This document shows positions 33,500 through 44,851 of a stretch of DNA of 64,000 nt, piece after piece. The notes under the pieces were generated by a model. That model saw only the letters and a list, made by a program, of their open reading frames with translations. It was not told where the DNA came from and searched no databases. The DNA is from Castor canadensis (lineage: Eukaryota > Chordata > Mammalia > Rodentia > Castoridae): positions 155,821,973 to 155,885,972 of the forward strand of contig NC_133389.1 in the NCBI RefSeq assembly GCF_047511655.1, written 5' to 3'. Position numbers and translations under genes: made by a program. Numbering within the stretch: position 1 is the stretch's first letter; each line of letters opens with the position of its first letter.

Positions 33500-33622
33500 C
33501 TTATGGAAATAATAATAGTCCCTCACAGGATTGTTGTGAGAATTAACTGTGAAAATGCACGAGAAGCTGGTCAGCATTGTTTTGTATTTAACAAGTACTC
33601 AGGAAATGTTAGCTATTACTAA
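33500..33622 (+). repeat. MIR (3' half)
   Basis: 'aataataatagtccctcacaggattgttgtgagaattaa' and 'aagtactcaggaaatgttagctattact' (in parts) match the MIR core and tail. Confidence 0.82.
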
Positions 33623-33849
33623 ATGTGTTAAATGCTACTTATGCAATTAGGCATGGTTGGTGTTTGCTTCCTTTTGAATGCAGTTAGGTAAACTGGTTTG
33701 CCCTATAAGCACCTCCTGATTGGACATTTATAACTACTTGTAAAGACACTGCTTACTCTTGCCAATAGTTTGAGAGAAATCTCATCCTCAACAGGTCCCT
33801 GGATTTAACATGTCTCTCAGGAATGAGGCTAGATTTCCTAAGTCCTCAA
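33623..33849. other. Unique DNA
   Basis: No repeat recognised. Confidence 0.35.
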
Positions 33850-34136
33850 CTTTTTTTTTTTTTTTTTTGCAGTACTGAGGTTTGAACTCAGGGTTACACC
33901 TTGAACCACTCCACCAGCCCTTTTTTGTGATGGGTTTTTTAAGATAGAGTCTTATGAACTATTTGCCTGGGATGGTTTCGAACCTTGATCCACCTGATCT
34001 CTGCCTCCTGAGTAGCTAGGTTAACAGACGTGAGCCACTGGTGGCTGACTTACTTGGGAATTTCTTGATCCTGGTTGTATTTGCCTTGATCCACCTGATC
34101 TCCGCTAGGATTACAGGTGTGAGCCACCTGCCCCAG
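33850..34136 (-). repeat. Composite SINE with a partial second 7SL unit
   Basis: T18, tRNA half, bridge and 7SL half (to about 34,050), then a second truncated 7SL piece 'tgccttgatccacctgatctcc...gtgagccacctgcccc'. Confidence 0.88.
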
Positions 34137-34889
34137 CTCTTTTAACCCCTTCCATAAGAAAGGATCTGAGCCCAGAAACTAAAAGATTTGATGATAACTT
34201 CAGTCCCCTTCTCAATCCACCTTTGTCTTCTCATATAGTTATGGCAAGATGCCCGGGCATGGATGACTTTTTTCAACCCTCCCACCCAGCGGTCTCTTGG
34301 TCACTCAGTACATATGAATGAACCCTCCCGTTTTCCAGGCACTGAGCTGGGCTCTGGGGGCATAAAGGAAAGCAAAACCACAGTCTGGTGAAGGAGACAG
34401 ACATTCATCAAATAAGCATTCAAGAACTTAAGTAACAATTCACTTAGAAGTAAAGAGTGTAGAGTAAGGACTCTGATTTATGGGGCACAGGTTTGTGAAG
34501 ATCAGGGCGAGTTTATTTACGGAAGTAGCACCAAGTGTAGGAAATAAAAATCAAATCAATTATATGGTTAACTTATGGAAGATATTATGTTGACAGATAT
34601 TCTGTCACCTTACTGTGTTTTTAAACTTATTGTTTGTCATTCTGCCCCATGAGGTCTTTCATTTCATTAACTGTATTCAAGATAAAAATGGTCCACCTCT
34701 GGAATGATTTTTCATTATACACACACACAGACACACAAATGTACACTTAATTACAGTTACTTATATACACTAGCCAAGAATTTTCACATTGATTTGTTTC
34801 AGACTTACACATGTAAGTACAGGCAAAAATGTTAAAATAAAATAAAATGATAAAAAGGAAAAAAAAAACCTTAATATTTAAAAGAAAAG
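34137..34889. other. Non-coding DNA with a possible old LINE 3' end
   Basis: The part at 34,300-34,440 ('ccaggcactgagctgggctctgggggcataaagg', in part, then 'gagacagacattcatcaaataag') reads like an old L1/L2 3' end. The rest is AT-rich with a short (CA)n at 34,718. Confidence 0.4.
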
Positions 34890-35020
34890 AAAAGAACCAG
34901 CGTGGTTCACTACTTTTAACCCTAGCACTTGACAGGCTGAGACAGTAGGATAAGGAGGTCAGCCTGGGCTACATGGTGAGACTGTAGCTCAAAAAACCAG
35001 AAAAAAAAAATCCCAAAAAA
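34890..35020 (+). repeat. B1/7SL-type SINE
   Basis: 'gcacttgacaggctgagacag', 'ggtcagcctgggctacatggtgagactg' (in part), A9 tail. Confidence 0.88.
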
Positions 35021-35502
35021 CTTTTCTAGCTATTATTATAAGTGAAATCTGTTCAAATTGATTGGGCACTCTTCAGTAATTTCCTACAAAATGGCCATTT
35101 CTTGCTTTCTACATTTTTGTGAAGCAATCAGTGTGTAATATACTCATCAAACTTAAGAGAGTGCCCAGACAGAATTTCTCTCTCACTGAGGCAGATAACT
35201 GAGCTGTTCTCAAGCCAGCCCGGTTACAGTGAGTCATGAGACCTCAGCAAGTAGCTCAGCTTGTTATTCTGATATTCACCACTAGAAATGAACTCATCCA
35301 CGGAGTGATTTGATGCAAAATAACAAGCTTTTTTTTTTTTTTTTTACTAGAACAGTATCCCAGGATCAGAATGTCCTACTTTGGTAAACAAGGTATGCAC
35401 ACGATGTAGCTTACTATAACAGCAGGACACCATTTTCTTGTTGTTTACCGTGGTATCTTTCACCTGGTGTTCTCTTAGGATAAAACATAACCACAAAATG
35501 TT
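35021..35502. other. Unique DNA
   Basis: A T18 run at about 35,329; nothing else recognised. Confidence 0.35.
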
Positions 35503-35590
35503 GGGCCAGGGGCATGGCTCCAGTGGGGGAGTGCAGTCCTAGCAAATGCATCGCCCTGAGTTCAAAGCGTAGTACTGCCAGAAAACCAAA
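35503..35590 (+). repeat. tRNA-derived SINE
   Basis: 'ggggcatggctccagtggggg' to 'gagttcaaagcgtagtactgcc'. Confidence 0.85.
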
Positions 35591-35608
35591 ATGTTATCAG
35601 CAGCCACG

Positions 35609-35702
35609 GTGGACTAGGGATGTAGGTCAGTGATGGAGCACTGTGCCTAGCATGAGGAAAGCTCTGCAGTTAATTCCCAGCTCTGCAAAAACAACAACAA
35701 AA
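35609..35702 (+). repeat. ID-type SINE
   Basis: 'agggatgtaggtcagtgatgg', 'tgcctagcatgagg', (CAA)n tail. Confidence 0.88.
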
Positions 35703-35795
35703 TTGACCAGGGATGTTTCTTGGTGGTGCAGTGCTTGTGCATGGCCCTGGGTCTGATCCCCAGCACCACAAACAAAGACATACACACACACAAAT
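35703..35795 (+). repeat. ID-type SINE, tandem neighbour
   Basis: 'agggatgtttcttggtggtg', 'ctgggtctgatccccagcacc', ending in (CA)n. It directly follows the previous ID copy. Confidence 0.82.
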
Positions 35796-36500
35796 GAAAA
35801 CTGATCAGAAATAACATCAACAAATAAGCTCTGTGATCAGAGCCATTGATCATTAAATTAGCTGGAAGCCCAAGAATTTGCTGCCTCTAAAAAATCAATA
35901 AAATTATACGCTAGTCCTGTGAATTGTTTCATAATACAACCTAATGAAAGGATTAGTCAAGTAAGAACACTCAGAGTTTTGGAGGTCTTCCCTTCAGCCA
36001 GGTATGCAAAGGCACTTATATACACTATCTTGTTCACTTCTTACAACAAGCACAGAATGCTGTATTCCTGGGTCATATCTCCAGATCACACAGAGATGGG
36101 AATTTTAATAACAAACGCATGTGGTACAGGTGACCACTGTATTTGACTTGGTAACTATAGGGGGAGGAGGAATAATTGTACCTACAACTGAGAAAACAGG
36201 AAATACATGGACACTACAAATAGAGGAAATGAGGAAATTGGATGAGAGTGGAAATGGAAGAGAAAATTATAGTAATAGATTGCTGTCTCAGACCCAGAGT
36301 GCACGAGAGTGTTACTGAAACAGGCTTGTCTCTCTGCTGGCCTCCCAGAAAAAGCTCATCTCTGAGTTTTGCAAAAGAGAGTTTAAATCAAGAGGGATGC
36401 AGACAGGGGGAGGGGGAGTTCAGGACTCAAATCTGCCTTCCCCAGGATAGGAATAGGATTGTTTATGGGATGGAAAAATTGGTGGTCTGAGGTGTGGAGA
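35796..36500. other. Unique or unclassified DNA
   Basis: Three overlapping short open frames at 35,919-36,490 show no motif. It may belong to the ERV to its right. Confidence 0.35.
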
Positions 36501-36559
36501 AAGGTGATTGGAGGGAAAGAGAGCTGAAGTAACGGTGGTCTGTGCCTGCGTAGACAAAC

Positions 36560-37610
36560 TTAGGGCTCTTCATAGGTCGCCTGATCAGAAAATGCCTTCA
36601 TTAGCATGACCTGAGGGTGGAGTTTTTGGCCCTCTGACGTCAAAAGGACGCCCAAGCCCATCACATGTTTTCTGCTGCTCTCTGTGGGGGGGGGGGGCTT
36701 GTGGTTTCAACCAGTTTGAGCCAGACATGGCTTTTTCCTCTAAATTCTTTAAAAAAAAAAAAAATTAAAACAATCGTTACCAAGGTGACCAAGCATCAGA
36801 GGCGTTTTCTATAGTGAAGCTTGCAGGGGTCCATTCAGGTTTTGCCTGCTTGAGTTTCAAAAGCTAGGAGAGCTCTTTGAATTTTAAATTTTTAACTAGG
36901 AAAAGGGAGAAGGGTTGAAGCCTCTTCAATAAAAACATTGTTAATTTCACTGTGGGGATTCAGTCACAATAGGAAAAAGACAGTTTTCTCTCTTATAGTC
37001 AGAATATTCACTTCTGGCACCAGATTGGGGAGTTTTGCCTGCTCAAGGCAAGTCTCCAATTGTTTATGGACATTGATTGGTTGTGGTACAAATTAACTGA
37101 ATTGTAACCCTATCTATGTAGAGCTAGCACCAACTGCACAGGTTAAGGACACAGTCCCCCAAGTCTGCCCATCCCCAACGCCTGACTTAACATGGCAGCC
37201 GCAGGTTGTTACCTGTGCATGTGACCAGGTTGTAAATCAGAGGTTTCCATGACTACCCCTCAGGTTCCATAATTTACTAAGATAGCTTGGAGTAATCAGA
37301 AAACCAGTTTACTTACAACATTAGAGGTTTATTACAGAGGATAGAACTCTCAGGAAGGGGCAGCTGGAAGAGATGTACACGGTAAGATCTCTTGAAAGTG
37401 GCACGGAGACTCCCTTGCCCTGTCCAGGCTCGGCAGGACCTCCAGTGTGCACCAGTCTGCAAGTTGCAGGATTTTTTTTTTTTAAGTGGACGCACGATTA
37501 AATCATCGACCCTTATAGTCTGCAACCATCCCCTGGCGGCGGGGAACGGTGTGAACAGAGGCCGTGACACGGGTTAGCATTAGTGAGTGACGTGTGCATT
37601 GCACTCACGG
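36560..37610 (-). mobile_element. Class III-like (ERVL/MaLR-type) ERV: 5' LTR plus start of internal region
   Basis: On the minus strand an LTR (about 37,610 to 37,025) carries a polyadenylation-like TAATAAACC near 37,333 after 'ctcttccagctgccccttcctgag' (in part). It is followed by a primer-binding-site-like TGGTGCCAG at 37,014-37,022 ('ctggtgccagaagtgaat') and about 450 bp of internal sequence. No open gag or pol frame is seen. LTR wording matches the widespread mammalian class III families in my memory; subfamily not assigned. Confidence 0.7.
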
Positions 37611-38299
37611 GAGCGAGCTCAGGGCTGTGCCTGGAGAGGTGCAAGAGGAGGTGGGGTTGGTATTGATTGGGAGAACACCACGGTCGGGGTTGAGTTTTGG
37701 AGGCAGCAGGGATGTGACCTATGGTGACCTGGTGCGAGGGGACAAGGCGTTGCTGGGGTGGGAAGCAGCGTTGGATGCTAGATATGGTGTTCGGGGACGC
37801 GCTGAGCGCAGATTTCTTTCGTATCTGGGAGAACTGTGCGCGGGGCCCGGGAGCTGAAGCCTCTGCGCGGGGAGGCGGCACCGCGGGCGGACCCCGGCCC
37901 ACTTGATCAAAGCAAGGTCCCCTGATCGCTCTCCACTCTGAAACACGCATTTCCCGAGATTAAAGACTGGAAATTGGTTGGTAAAGGAAGAATTCCCATT
38001 CTCCAGCTGCTAATGGCAGACCTGAAAAAGCCATTATCCGGTATTACTGCGCCTCTAATGCAGCCTTACAAGTCTTTTAGGGAAGTGTCCAGAGCCTGGG
38101 ACTGCAGCCCGAGCACGTGGAGCAGCCGGGAAACCCGCTGGACGAAGTGTCGACTTTGTACTCCAATCTTAGCACGAAGTTAGTTCTAGCGCAAAGTTTT
38201 ATTGAGGGGCTCACTAAGTGAATTCTGAAATGAAAAAGACAGCTCATTCTGGACACTGTGTTTAGTTTCATCTTCCAGGTTAGAATAGTGGAATTAGGT
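37611..38299. other. GC-rich island-like patch
   Basis: The part at 37,740-37,920 is GC-rich with many CpGs ('gcgcggggcccggg', 'gcggcaccgcgggcgg') in otherwise AT-rich DNA. Frames on both strands are open only because of composition. It may be an LTR-derived or orphan CpG island. Confidence 0.45.
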
Positions 38300-38387
38300 T
38301 TTTTTTTCTTTTTATTTAGTTGCTGGGAATCAAACCCAGGGTATTGCAAGCTAACTGTTCTACCACTGAGCTATATCCTCAGTTCAG
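38300..38387 (-). repeat. ID-type SINE with intact TSD
   Basis: AGTGGAATTAGGT flanks it (about 38,287-38,299 and 38,386-38,398). Body 'gctgggaatcaaacccagg' to 'accactgagctatatcctcag'. Confidence 0.92.
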
Positions 38388-38457
38388 TGGAATTAGGTGT
38401 TTTTTTTTTCAAACAAATAATCAAATGGTCATTCTGATTTTCTCTTCAAAACTTTAA

Positions 38458-38545
38458 AAAATTATTTTATTGTGGTACTGAAGATGGAACCTGGGGCCTC
38501 GTGTTTGCTAAGTGAGAAGTGTTCCACTGAGCTACGCTCCAGCTG
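38458..38545 (-). repeat. ID-type SINE
   Basis: 'ggtactgaagatggaacctgg' to 'ccactgagctacgctccagc'. Confidence 0.85.
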
Positions 38546-39585
38546 AATTTTTTGTTATTTTGAATGTTAGCAAATTAGTGTCATCAATTCAACTTACCTA
38601 TGACTACTGTCAACGATTCTTCAGTGATTAGAAAGATGAACTTAGAATTGTCATCTCTTTCGATTTGAACAAGTAATTTCAGCAGTTATTCAATGTGGTC
38701 TGGGAAGCGGATTTAAGAGGATTTGTCCGTATGACATTGCCTTTGAAAAAAATCTGTGATGAACAAAAAGATATAGGAAACTATTCTAAAAGCAGAATCT
38801 TTGAAAAGAAATTGTATCAAGCGGTTTGTTACTGAATTCCCGCCAGTCCCTGTTCAGGAAATAAACCACTTGCATTCTGTTTCAGTGAATGTATATTATA
38901 TTACTTGTTGTATTGGAGCTAAGCTATTTTCTGACTAGGTTCTTGAACTTGAGTATCTGGTGACGCATTTGGCTACAGTGCTGGTATGTGCCTATGTCTA
39001 TCCTTTCTATAAACCAACATACTTACTGACCTTTAGGAGATCAGTCTCATTTTTTTTTCAATTATGGATGTTTGTTTCTGGTACAAGTTGATTAATATAT
39101 CAAATATGAAAGAAATATATTAAGTAAAAATTATTCTGTATGGTGAGTCATTTTCATATCTGTGTGTCTTATTATACCTGATCAAACCAAGTCCAAGGGA
39201 CAGGATTAGAACAATTGGCGCCACTGGTGAGGTAGTTGGAATCCAACAGAGATGGCTCTTCAACTGCTCTGGGATTAGTAACTGGTACCTGGACAGCGGC
39301 CAGTGCCTGAGAAGGCACCACTGCTGTGGGAATACTTGTTCCTGATGACCACTGCTTGTGGTTTGGGCTTCTCCACCCACCCCTACCCCATTGCTCTTCT
39401 TCTGAATTTCATATTGTGGACTTGGAAAAGCTGAGACCTTTAGGCTATAGCACTGAGTTTCCCCACAGAGCCCTGCATGGAGTGCTTGCTTCAGAAAAAC
39501 TGGTCCTGCTGGAGTTTTTTGGTTTTGGTTTTGTTTGATTGGGGTTTTTTTTTGTTGTTGTTGTTTGGTTGGTTGGTTGTTTTTT
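38546..39585. other. Probable old LTR with PBS-like site
   Basis: Near 39,130-39,215 an LTR-end-like stretch is followed by 'attggcgccactggtgagg', with TGGCGCC at 39,216-39,222. That is the usual beginning of a lysine-type primer-binding site, but the following bases do not match well. The remaining sequence was not classified. A 'ttggttggttgg' tract lies at about 39,568. Confidence 0.4.
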
Positions 39586-39897
39586 GGTGGTACTGGAGTT
39601 TGAACTCAGGGCATTGCACTTACTAAGCAGGTGCTCTGCTGCTTGAACCAGGTCCCCAACCCCTTTTGCTTTTGCTATTTTTCCGAATAGGGTCTCACAT
39701 TATTGCCTGTCCTAGTGTGGACTGTAGTCCTCCTATTTACAGCTTCCTGTGTAGCTGGGATGACAGGCACGCCACCACACCCAGCTTTTTATTGATTGAG
39801 ATGAGGTATCAATAACTTTTGCCTGCGTTGACTTCTAACCACCATCCTCCTGACCTCTGCTTAGGATTATATTTGTGGCCACCGTGCCAGTCTCAGA
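39586..39897 (-). repeat. Composite SINE, dimeric 7SL form
   Basis: tRNA half 'ggtggtactggagtttgaactc', first 7SL unit ending 'gccaccacacccagc', second unit 'gatgaggtatcaataac' to 'gtggccaccgtgccag'. Confidence 0.86.
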
Positions 39898-40139
39898 CCT
39901 GGTGTTTGAGAATGAGCTGAAAGTGCCATGAGACTGAATAAAATGGCAGATTGATTCAGTATTGCCCAAAGTGCAATTTACTGGGACTTATGAACAAAAA
40001 CATTTCTTGGTTGGCAGTAAGAAGGATAGATCCCTACATCTTACAGCAGGAGGAGGGAGTTTGTTTATATGTTAAGTTAGACAAAGGCAGGCCAAGCCCT
40101 ATCATCATGTACCTGGCCATTTTCAAAGTTAAAAAGCAG

Positions 40140-40195
40140 TCTGGTGGGCTAAGCTCTGGGTTCAAATGTCAGTGCTGCCAAAAAACTTTAAAAAG
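40140..40195 (+). repeat. Partial tRNA-derived SINE
   Basis: 'ggtgggctaagctctgggttcaaatgtcagtgctgcc' (in part) and a short A-run. Confidence 0.65.
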
Positions 40196-40199
40196 CGGT

Positions 40200-40316
40200 C
40201 TGGACACTGGGCCAACTGATACACACGTGTAATCCCAGCAGTTGGAAGGCTGAGGCAGAGGATTGTAAATTTGAGGCTAGTCTGGGCTCAGTAGTGGAAA
40301 AAAAAAAAGAAAAAGA
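40200..40316 (+). repeat. B1/7SL-type SINE
   Basis: 'cacgtgtaatcccagcagttgg', 'gaggctagtctgggctcagtag', A-rich tail. The flanking 'aaaagcggtctgg'/'aaaagcagtccaag' is the likely target duplication. Confidence 0.86.
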
Positions 40317-40429
40317 AAAAGCAGTCCAAGTGTCAGTGACCCAGGAATAGGGCCAGGAATGTGTACCATGGTCACCCGTGGGCAAAATGATGATTACAAC
40401 CAAGATGCGGGGAGTCACTCTGCCTCTGG

Positions 40430-40745
40430 TGTAGTGTGCAGGTCCCAGCAGTGTGCCTGAAGGACACGGTGCTGCGAAGGAGAAAATTGGGAATAACTAT
40501 GCAATTTCTGCTATATACCCTTGGCATGCAGAAACTGTCTGCAGAATTACATAGCTCAGAGCTCTCAGCACTGGTTCTTGCCCTCTCATTTCATCCACCA
40601 GTTTGCTGTATCAGCTCAGAGAACACCAAGAAACCGTTTATTGGGTTACCAGTTTATAAGAAACAATATAACTGGGAAGAGATGCATAGAGCAAGCTATG
40701 TGGAAGGGAATGCAGCTTCTGTGCCTTCTCTGTGACAGGATCAGG
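40430..40745 (-). mobile_element. Class III-like LTR fragment
   Basis: 'gtttattgggttaccagtttataag' and 'actgggaagagatgcatagagcaagctatgtgg' (in part) follow the order of an antisense MaLR-like LTR around its polyadenylation signal. Heavily diverged. Confidence 0.5.
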
Positions 40746-40762
40746 TGCAATTTTTCCATTCC

Positions 40763-40862
40763 TTTTTTTTTTTTTTAGTTTTTGGTGGTACTGGGGTTTG
40801 AATGCAGAGTCTCGAGTTTGCTAGGCAGACACTCTACTACTTGAGCCACCCTTAGAGCCCTT
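40763..40862 (-). repeat. tRNA-derived SINE
   Basis: T13, 'ggtggtactggggtttgaatg', 'acttgagccacccttagagccc'; GGTGCAATT target duplicates at about 40,744 and 40,864. Confidence 0.92.
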
Positions 40863-40899
40863 GGGTGCAATTCTGTAATTAACTTTCTAGGGGGTCATA

Positions 40900-41655
40900 A
40901 AACTATTTGACTAACCAGACTAGGGGCTGTATCGTACAGCTATATGGTAGGCTGAACCGCACAAAGACTGAATTCTTTGTAGTAGCGTATGACCCAGTAC
41001 TGTCATCTTCAAACCACGTGGGGTACCACAGGCCTTTGTTCCTTATCTTGGATCTCTTTGAGGACGTATACTACCCGGTTTTTCATCTTGGAACTCTTTG
41101 GAATACCCTACACCCCAGTCTTCTTTTCTTGGAATACTTTGGGGTTATTGTGTACCCCATCCTTGTCTTGGGACACTTCGTGACACCACAGACAGCAGTC
41201 AGAAGACCTTTCTTACACTGGGACTGGGGCCGCTTTGGAAGGACTGGGTTCTTTCAGCTCCCAAATCTGATGTTTGCACAAAGCAGGTGATACCCAGCAA
41301 GAAACAACTCGAGCAATCACCCTCAGCAGACAGTGTGCTCCCCCAGCAGTATCCATTGCCCACGACGCCAGTTTCTAAGCCCAGGGTAATCAAAGACCAC
41401 CATCTCCTTCTGATTCCATTTACCTCGCATGCTGCATCAATTGTTAGAATGACAAGTCCCCGGAATCATGTGGGGACCGTTAGTGCCCACAAAACTGTTC
41501 ACCAGGAAGGAAAAGCCTTTATATTATACTCTTGGTCCCTTAGACACACAAGGCTAAGCACTGCACATGGCCACCCAGGAAAGTGCCGAATCAAGGGAAC
41601 TTGATTGGGGATGGGAATGGGAATGGTAGGGACATGGTGCGCAAGTGCCACAAGT
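40900..41655 (-). mobile_element. LTR-like segment adjoining arm B
   Basis: Mirror of 2,790-3,560, and better matched to 51,450-52,236: shared landmarks include 'gccagtttctaagccc', 'caatcaaagaccaccat' and 'aggaaggaaaagcctttatattatactc' (in part). The last is an antisense polyadenylation-like site. Three open frames on the plus strand lie in it by chance. Confidence 0.6.
41040..41190. repeat. ~40-45-bp tandem repeat within the LTR-like segment
   Basis: Four decayed units each begin near 'tcttgga(a/t)ctcttt' and contain 'taccc' or 'acaccc'. The corresponding area of the 3,400-3,470 copy has one or two units. Confidence 0.65.
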
Positions 41656-42102
41656 TAGGATTGTTCTAAGTCCTTTGCTTTACGGGATTTTTTTTTAAAT
41701 TGTAGAAAAAAACACAGCACTAAAGTTACCATATTTACCGCATTTAAGTGCACAGTTCAGTAGCGGTGACCACATTCACGTCGCTGTGCAACTGATTCCC
41801 GGAACTTCTCATCTCAAGAAACTGAACCTTGAGAAAAAGCAGCAAACTCTGATTTTTGCTCCCTTCCTCTAGCTCTCGGGAACCTCTTTTCTACCGGGTC
41901 TGTGATTCCAATTGCTTTTCATCCCTCCATCCTTCCTAGGAGTAGGGTCGGACAGTGTTTTTCCTATTGTGATAGTTACTTGTTTTGAGGGACCTTCACG
42001 TCATTTTCCATGATGGCTGCCCTGTTCTGCACCCCACCAACAGGCATGGAAGTTCCAACTCCAGCACGTCCTCACCAGCACTGGCGGCTGCTTTGTGTTC
42101 TT

Positions 42103-42162
42103 CTTCTTTTTTAATTTATTTTTTCTTTTATTCATATGTGCATACAATGTTTGGGTCATTTG
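42103..42162 (-). mobile_element. 60-bp L1 3'-end stub in arm B only
   Basis: Minus-strand reading starts 'aaatgacccaaacattgtatg' (in part) and ends in an A-rich tail. Perfect target duplication CTTTGTGTTCTT at 42,091-42,102 and 42,163-42,174. Arm A has the uninterrupted site near 2,340-2,355, so the insertion postdates the duplication. Confidence 0.93.
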
Positions 42163-42929
42163 CTTTGTGTTCTTGTTTGCTTGCACAGTTGAGATTTTGC
42201 TGGTGGTGCTGGGGATCTGCACAGATGGATTTCAGTTTGTCCACACTTCTTAACGTACTGCCCTGAGAATTGAAACAGCCTGTAGTGTGATTCGTTTCTT
42301 GACAGTTACTCCAGCAATTTTCAGTTTAAAGGTTGGATGCAAATGTTCCTTAAGAGGATATCAAGTGTCAACATCTTCAAATGTCAGCTACCTGTTAAGT
42401 CATAATTTAATATCATGTGTATGAAATGTTCAACTGTTCAGCTGTTCACAGCACGTTAACATAAGCTTATTAGGAAAACTGGACTCCCAAACCAAAGATG
42501 TAACAGCGTTCATATGACAGTGACAAGGAGAGCCCAGAGGAAGGAGAGAGCTTTTCTTTAGCAAACAATTCTCCTAAAAACAAAATGGAAGAAAGTACAG
42601 TTAACATAGAAAGGATATTAATTGTAGGATTGTGATTCCAAATTGACATTTAATATGCTTTTGTTTTCTAAACCTAAATTCTTACGAATTTGGACTTGGA
42701 GTCACTCACTCAACATCCTTTTTCTGTTTTTTCGTTTTTTGTTTTAGACTTTTATACAACGGAAGCCATGGTTCTTAGATTCTGTGTGGGATCTATGAAG
42801 ATTCCTACTAGGAATCTAGTAGGAAGAAATGGGGAGCAGGAACGGACTGCACGTCTCTTGCCGGTGGCCTCTTTCTGGGACAGCCCCCAATTGTAATATA
42901 ATTAGTCCTGTCACTGCCCCCCCAATCTT

Positions 42930-42969
42930 TTTTTACTCTTTCTTTCTCTCTCTCTCCCTCTCTCTGCCT

Positions 42970-43000
<31 letters not shown>

Positions 43001-43015
43001 TTCTCCTCTCTTTTT
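42930..43015. repeat. (CT)n microsatellite
   Basis: Imperfect CT repeats at the tail of the ID-like SINE in arm B; arm A has a plain A-run at this place. Confidence 0.92.
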
Positions 43016-43895
43016 GCAGTGCTGTCGTCAAACCCAGAGCTTTGAGTATGTTAAGCTACCAGCTACGTCGCTGAAATACATCGCCAATTCTTCTCTGTTT
43101 TTTCCTTTGAAGTAAAATCTTTCGAATGGCTTGTGTTTCCAGGCTGCTACAATATTCCTGTCCCTCCTTGGATGTGCCACACTCGGGTGGTAATCAAGAG
43201 GCGCTGTTGAGAGTGGCGGTCTCCATTTTGCATTCTCACTGGCTCTTTTCACAGGCAGCTGTCTCTCTCTCGGGTGTCCTCGGTGGGGTCAAGGGGACAA
43301 TAGAACCCAAGGAAGACCCCAAGGAGAAATCCCAGACTTCCACTTTATTCCCCTGTGGCGATGCGATCGGCTCCGTCCCAAGATGATTATTCCTATTGAG
43401 ATCAGGATGTGAGTTCCTGCTATGACTCCAGCTCAGCGGTGACAGGAGGGGATGTCTCCTGTTCCCTTGCTATGAAAATTAATTTCCCGAATACCTTCAG
43501 CCATTAGTGTCATCAGAGTAGAGGTCATGGCCTCACTGTCTGACCCAGGCTCCTCAACTCTCCTGACCCTGTCTTCAGTCCTGCCTCCTGTCAGTCTGGG
43601 ACCTCTGTGTGGCATGCTCTCCCTGTTAGAATAGGGGTTAGGGGCAATTTGCTCTCTCTACAAGGACTTTCACTGACAACAGCAGCAGTGACCCTTTGGG
43701 GTGGACAAGGCAGCCACAGGCGGCAGAGGTGCTGTGCGGTACGCGTGGCAGCATGACACACGTACTGTGTGTGGCGGGGGCCTTGTGATAGAGCTACACA
43801 GGCCAAGACACACCACAAATATTTTATGTGCCCCTCATGGTCATGACCACCCAACCTGCTCCCTGTGCTATTCTGTCTTCCTCTAATAATTTGGT

Positions 43896-43897
<2 letters not shown>

Positions 43898-43949
<52 letters not shown>

Positions 43950-43960
43950 GGGGAGGAAGG
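43898..43960. repeat. (GA)n microsatellite
   Basis: About 14 perfect GA units followed by 'aaagagaaagaga' interruptions, absent from arm A. Confidence 0.95.
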
Positions 43961-44851
43961 GTGGGGGGAGTCCAAGTAAGAGCAGGACCTTGCCTTGCTG
44001 TCCCTTGGCAGGGCTCCAGGGGAAGGTGGTTTTGGACATTGCCGCTGCCTGTCACGGGCTAGAGACTTCTTTAGCCTGGCCTAAGGATTAAGTGTTCGAC
44101 TTGTGACCAGGTGTCCTTCAAAGAGGATACTTGTTGACATGATGTTTCTTGATTTAGGATGCCATACGTCCTAGTAACTCCTCATAAGCTGAAAAAATTG
44201 TAAGTCAAAATGCGTTTAATGCGTCTCTTCCAGCAAACATCGTAACCTAGCAACACAGCACACTGTACAGTTGTTTCCCTGTGGTCCTGTGGTGACAGCG
44301 CTGCAGCTTGCTGCCCTACCCAGCGTTGACTGAGAGGATCAGATGGCATGTTGCTAGCCTGGGAAAAGATTGAAATTCAAAATACAATGTGTGGTTTTTA
44401 CTGATTGCACATTGCTTTCTCACCACTCTAAATTTTAAAAAATCGTTACATTTAACCATCATAAGTTTAAGTCCATAAGTATGGGCAGAATCTTGTGACT
44501 TTTGCGTATCTTTTATCGTTTGTCCAGTTTATTCCTATGTAAACAGTTACTCTCTCAGAGAGCTGTGATTGGGAGGAGAGTTCAAGTGTGTAGGTCAGGT
44601 GAGAAGCAGAGGCGGCAGCACAACAAAGTGAGTGAAACAACACAAGCATTGTAGTAATTACAGAGCCCAGAGAGCAGAGGGGAGCAAGCTCTGCACAGCC
44701 CATGGGGAGGGGAAGCCACCTGGAACACACACACTCCTGCAGTGCCAAAGGAGCAGAGGACATGAGGGACCCACAGGTTATTGGGTCCAGGGTGTCCCTA
44801 ACCAGTTGTCCCTTGGGGAAGTAAAATTGGTGGCTTTAAAACCAGTGGATT

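Larger units (their letters stand above)
41655..44790 (-). repeat. Inverted-repeat arm B
   Basis: Reverse complement of 1-2,792. It is longer because of a (CT)n tract (42,930-43,015), a (GA)n tract (43,898-43,950) and the 60-bp L1 stub at 42,103-42,162. The arm A homology reaches at least 44,785 and continues past the window edge in A. No retroviral protein domain was recognised. Confidence 0.75.

Noticed and set aside
39216-39222. Lysine-type primer-binding site TGGCGCC
   Set aside because: Only the first seven bases fit; the following bases do not match a tRNA-Lys 3' end, so the LTR around it is only tentatively noted.
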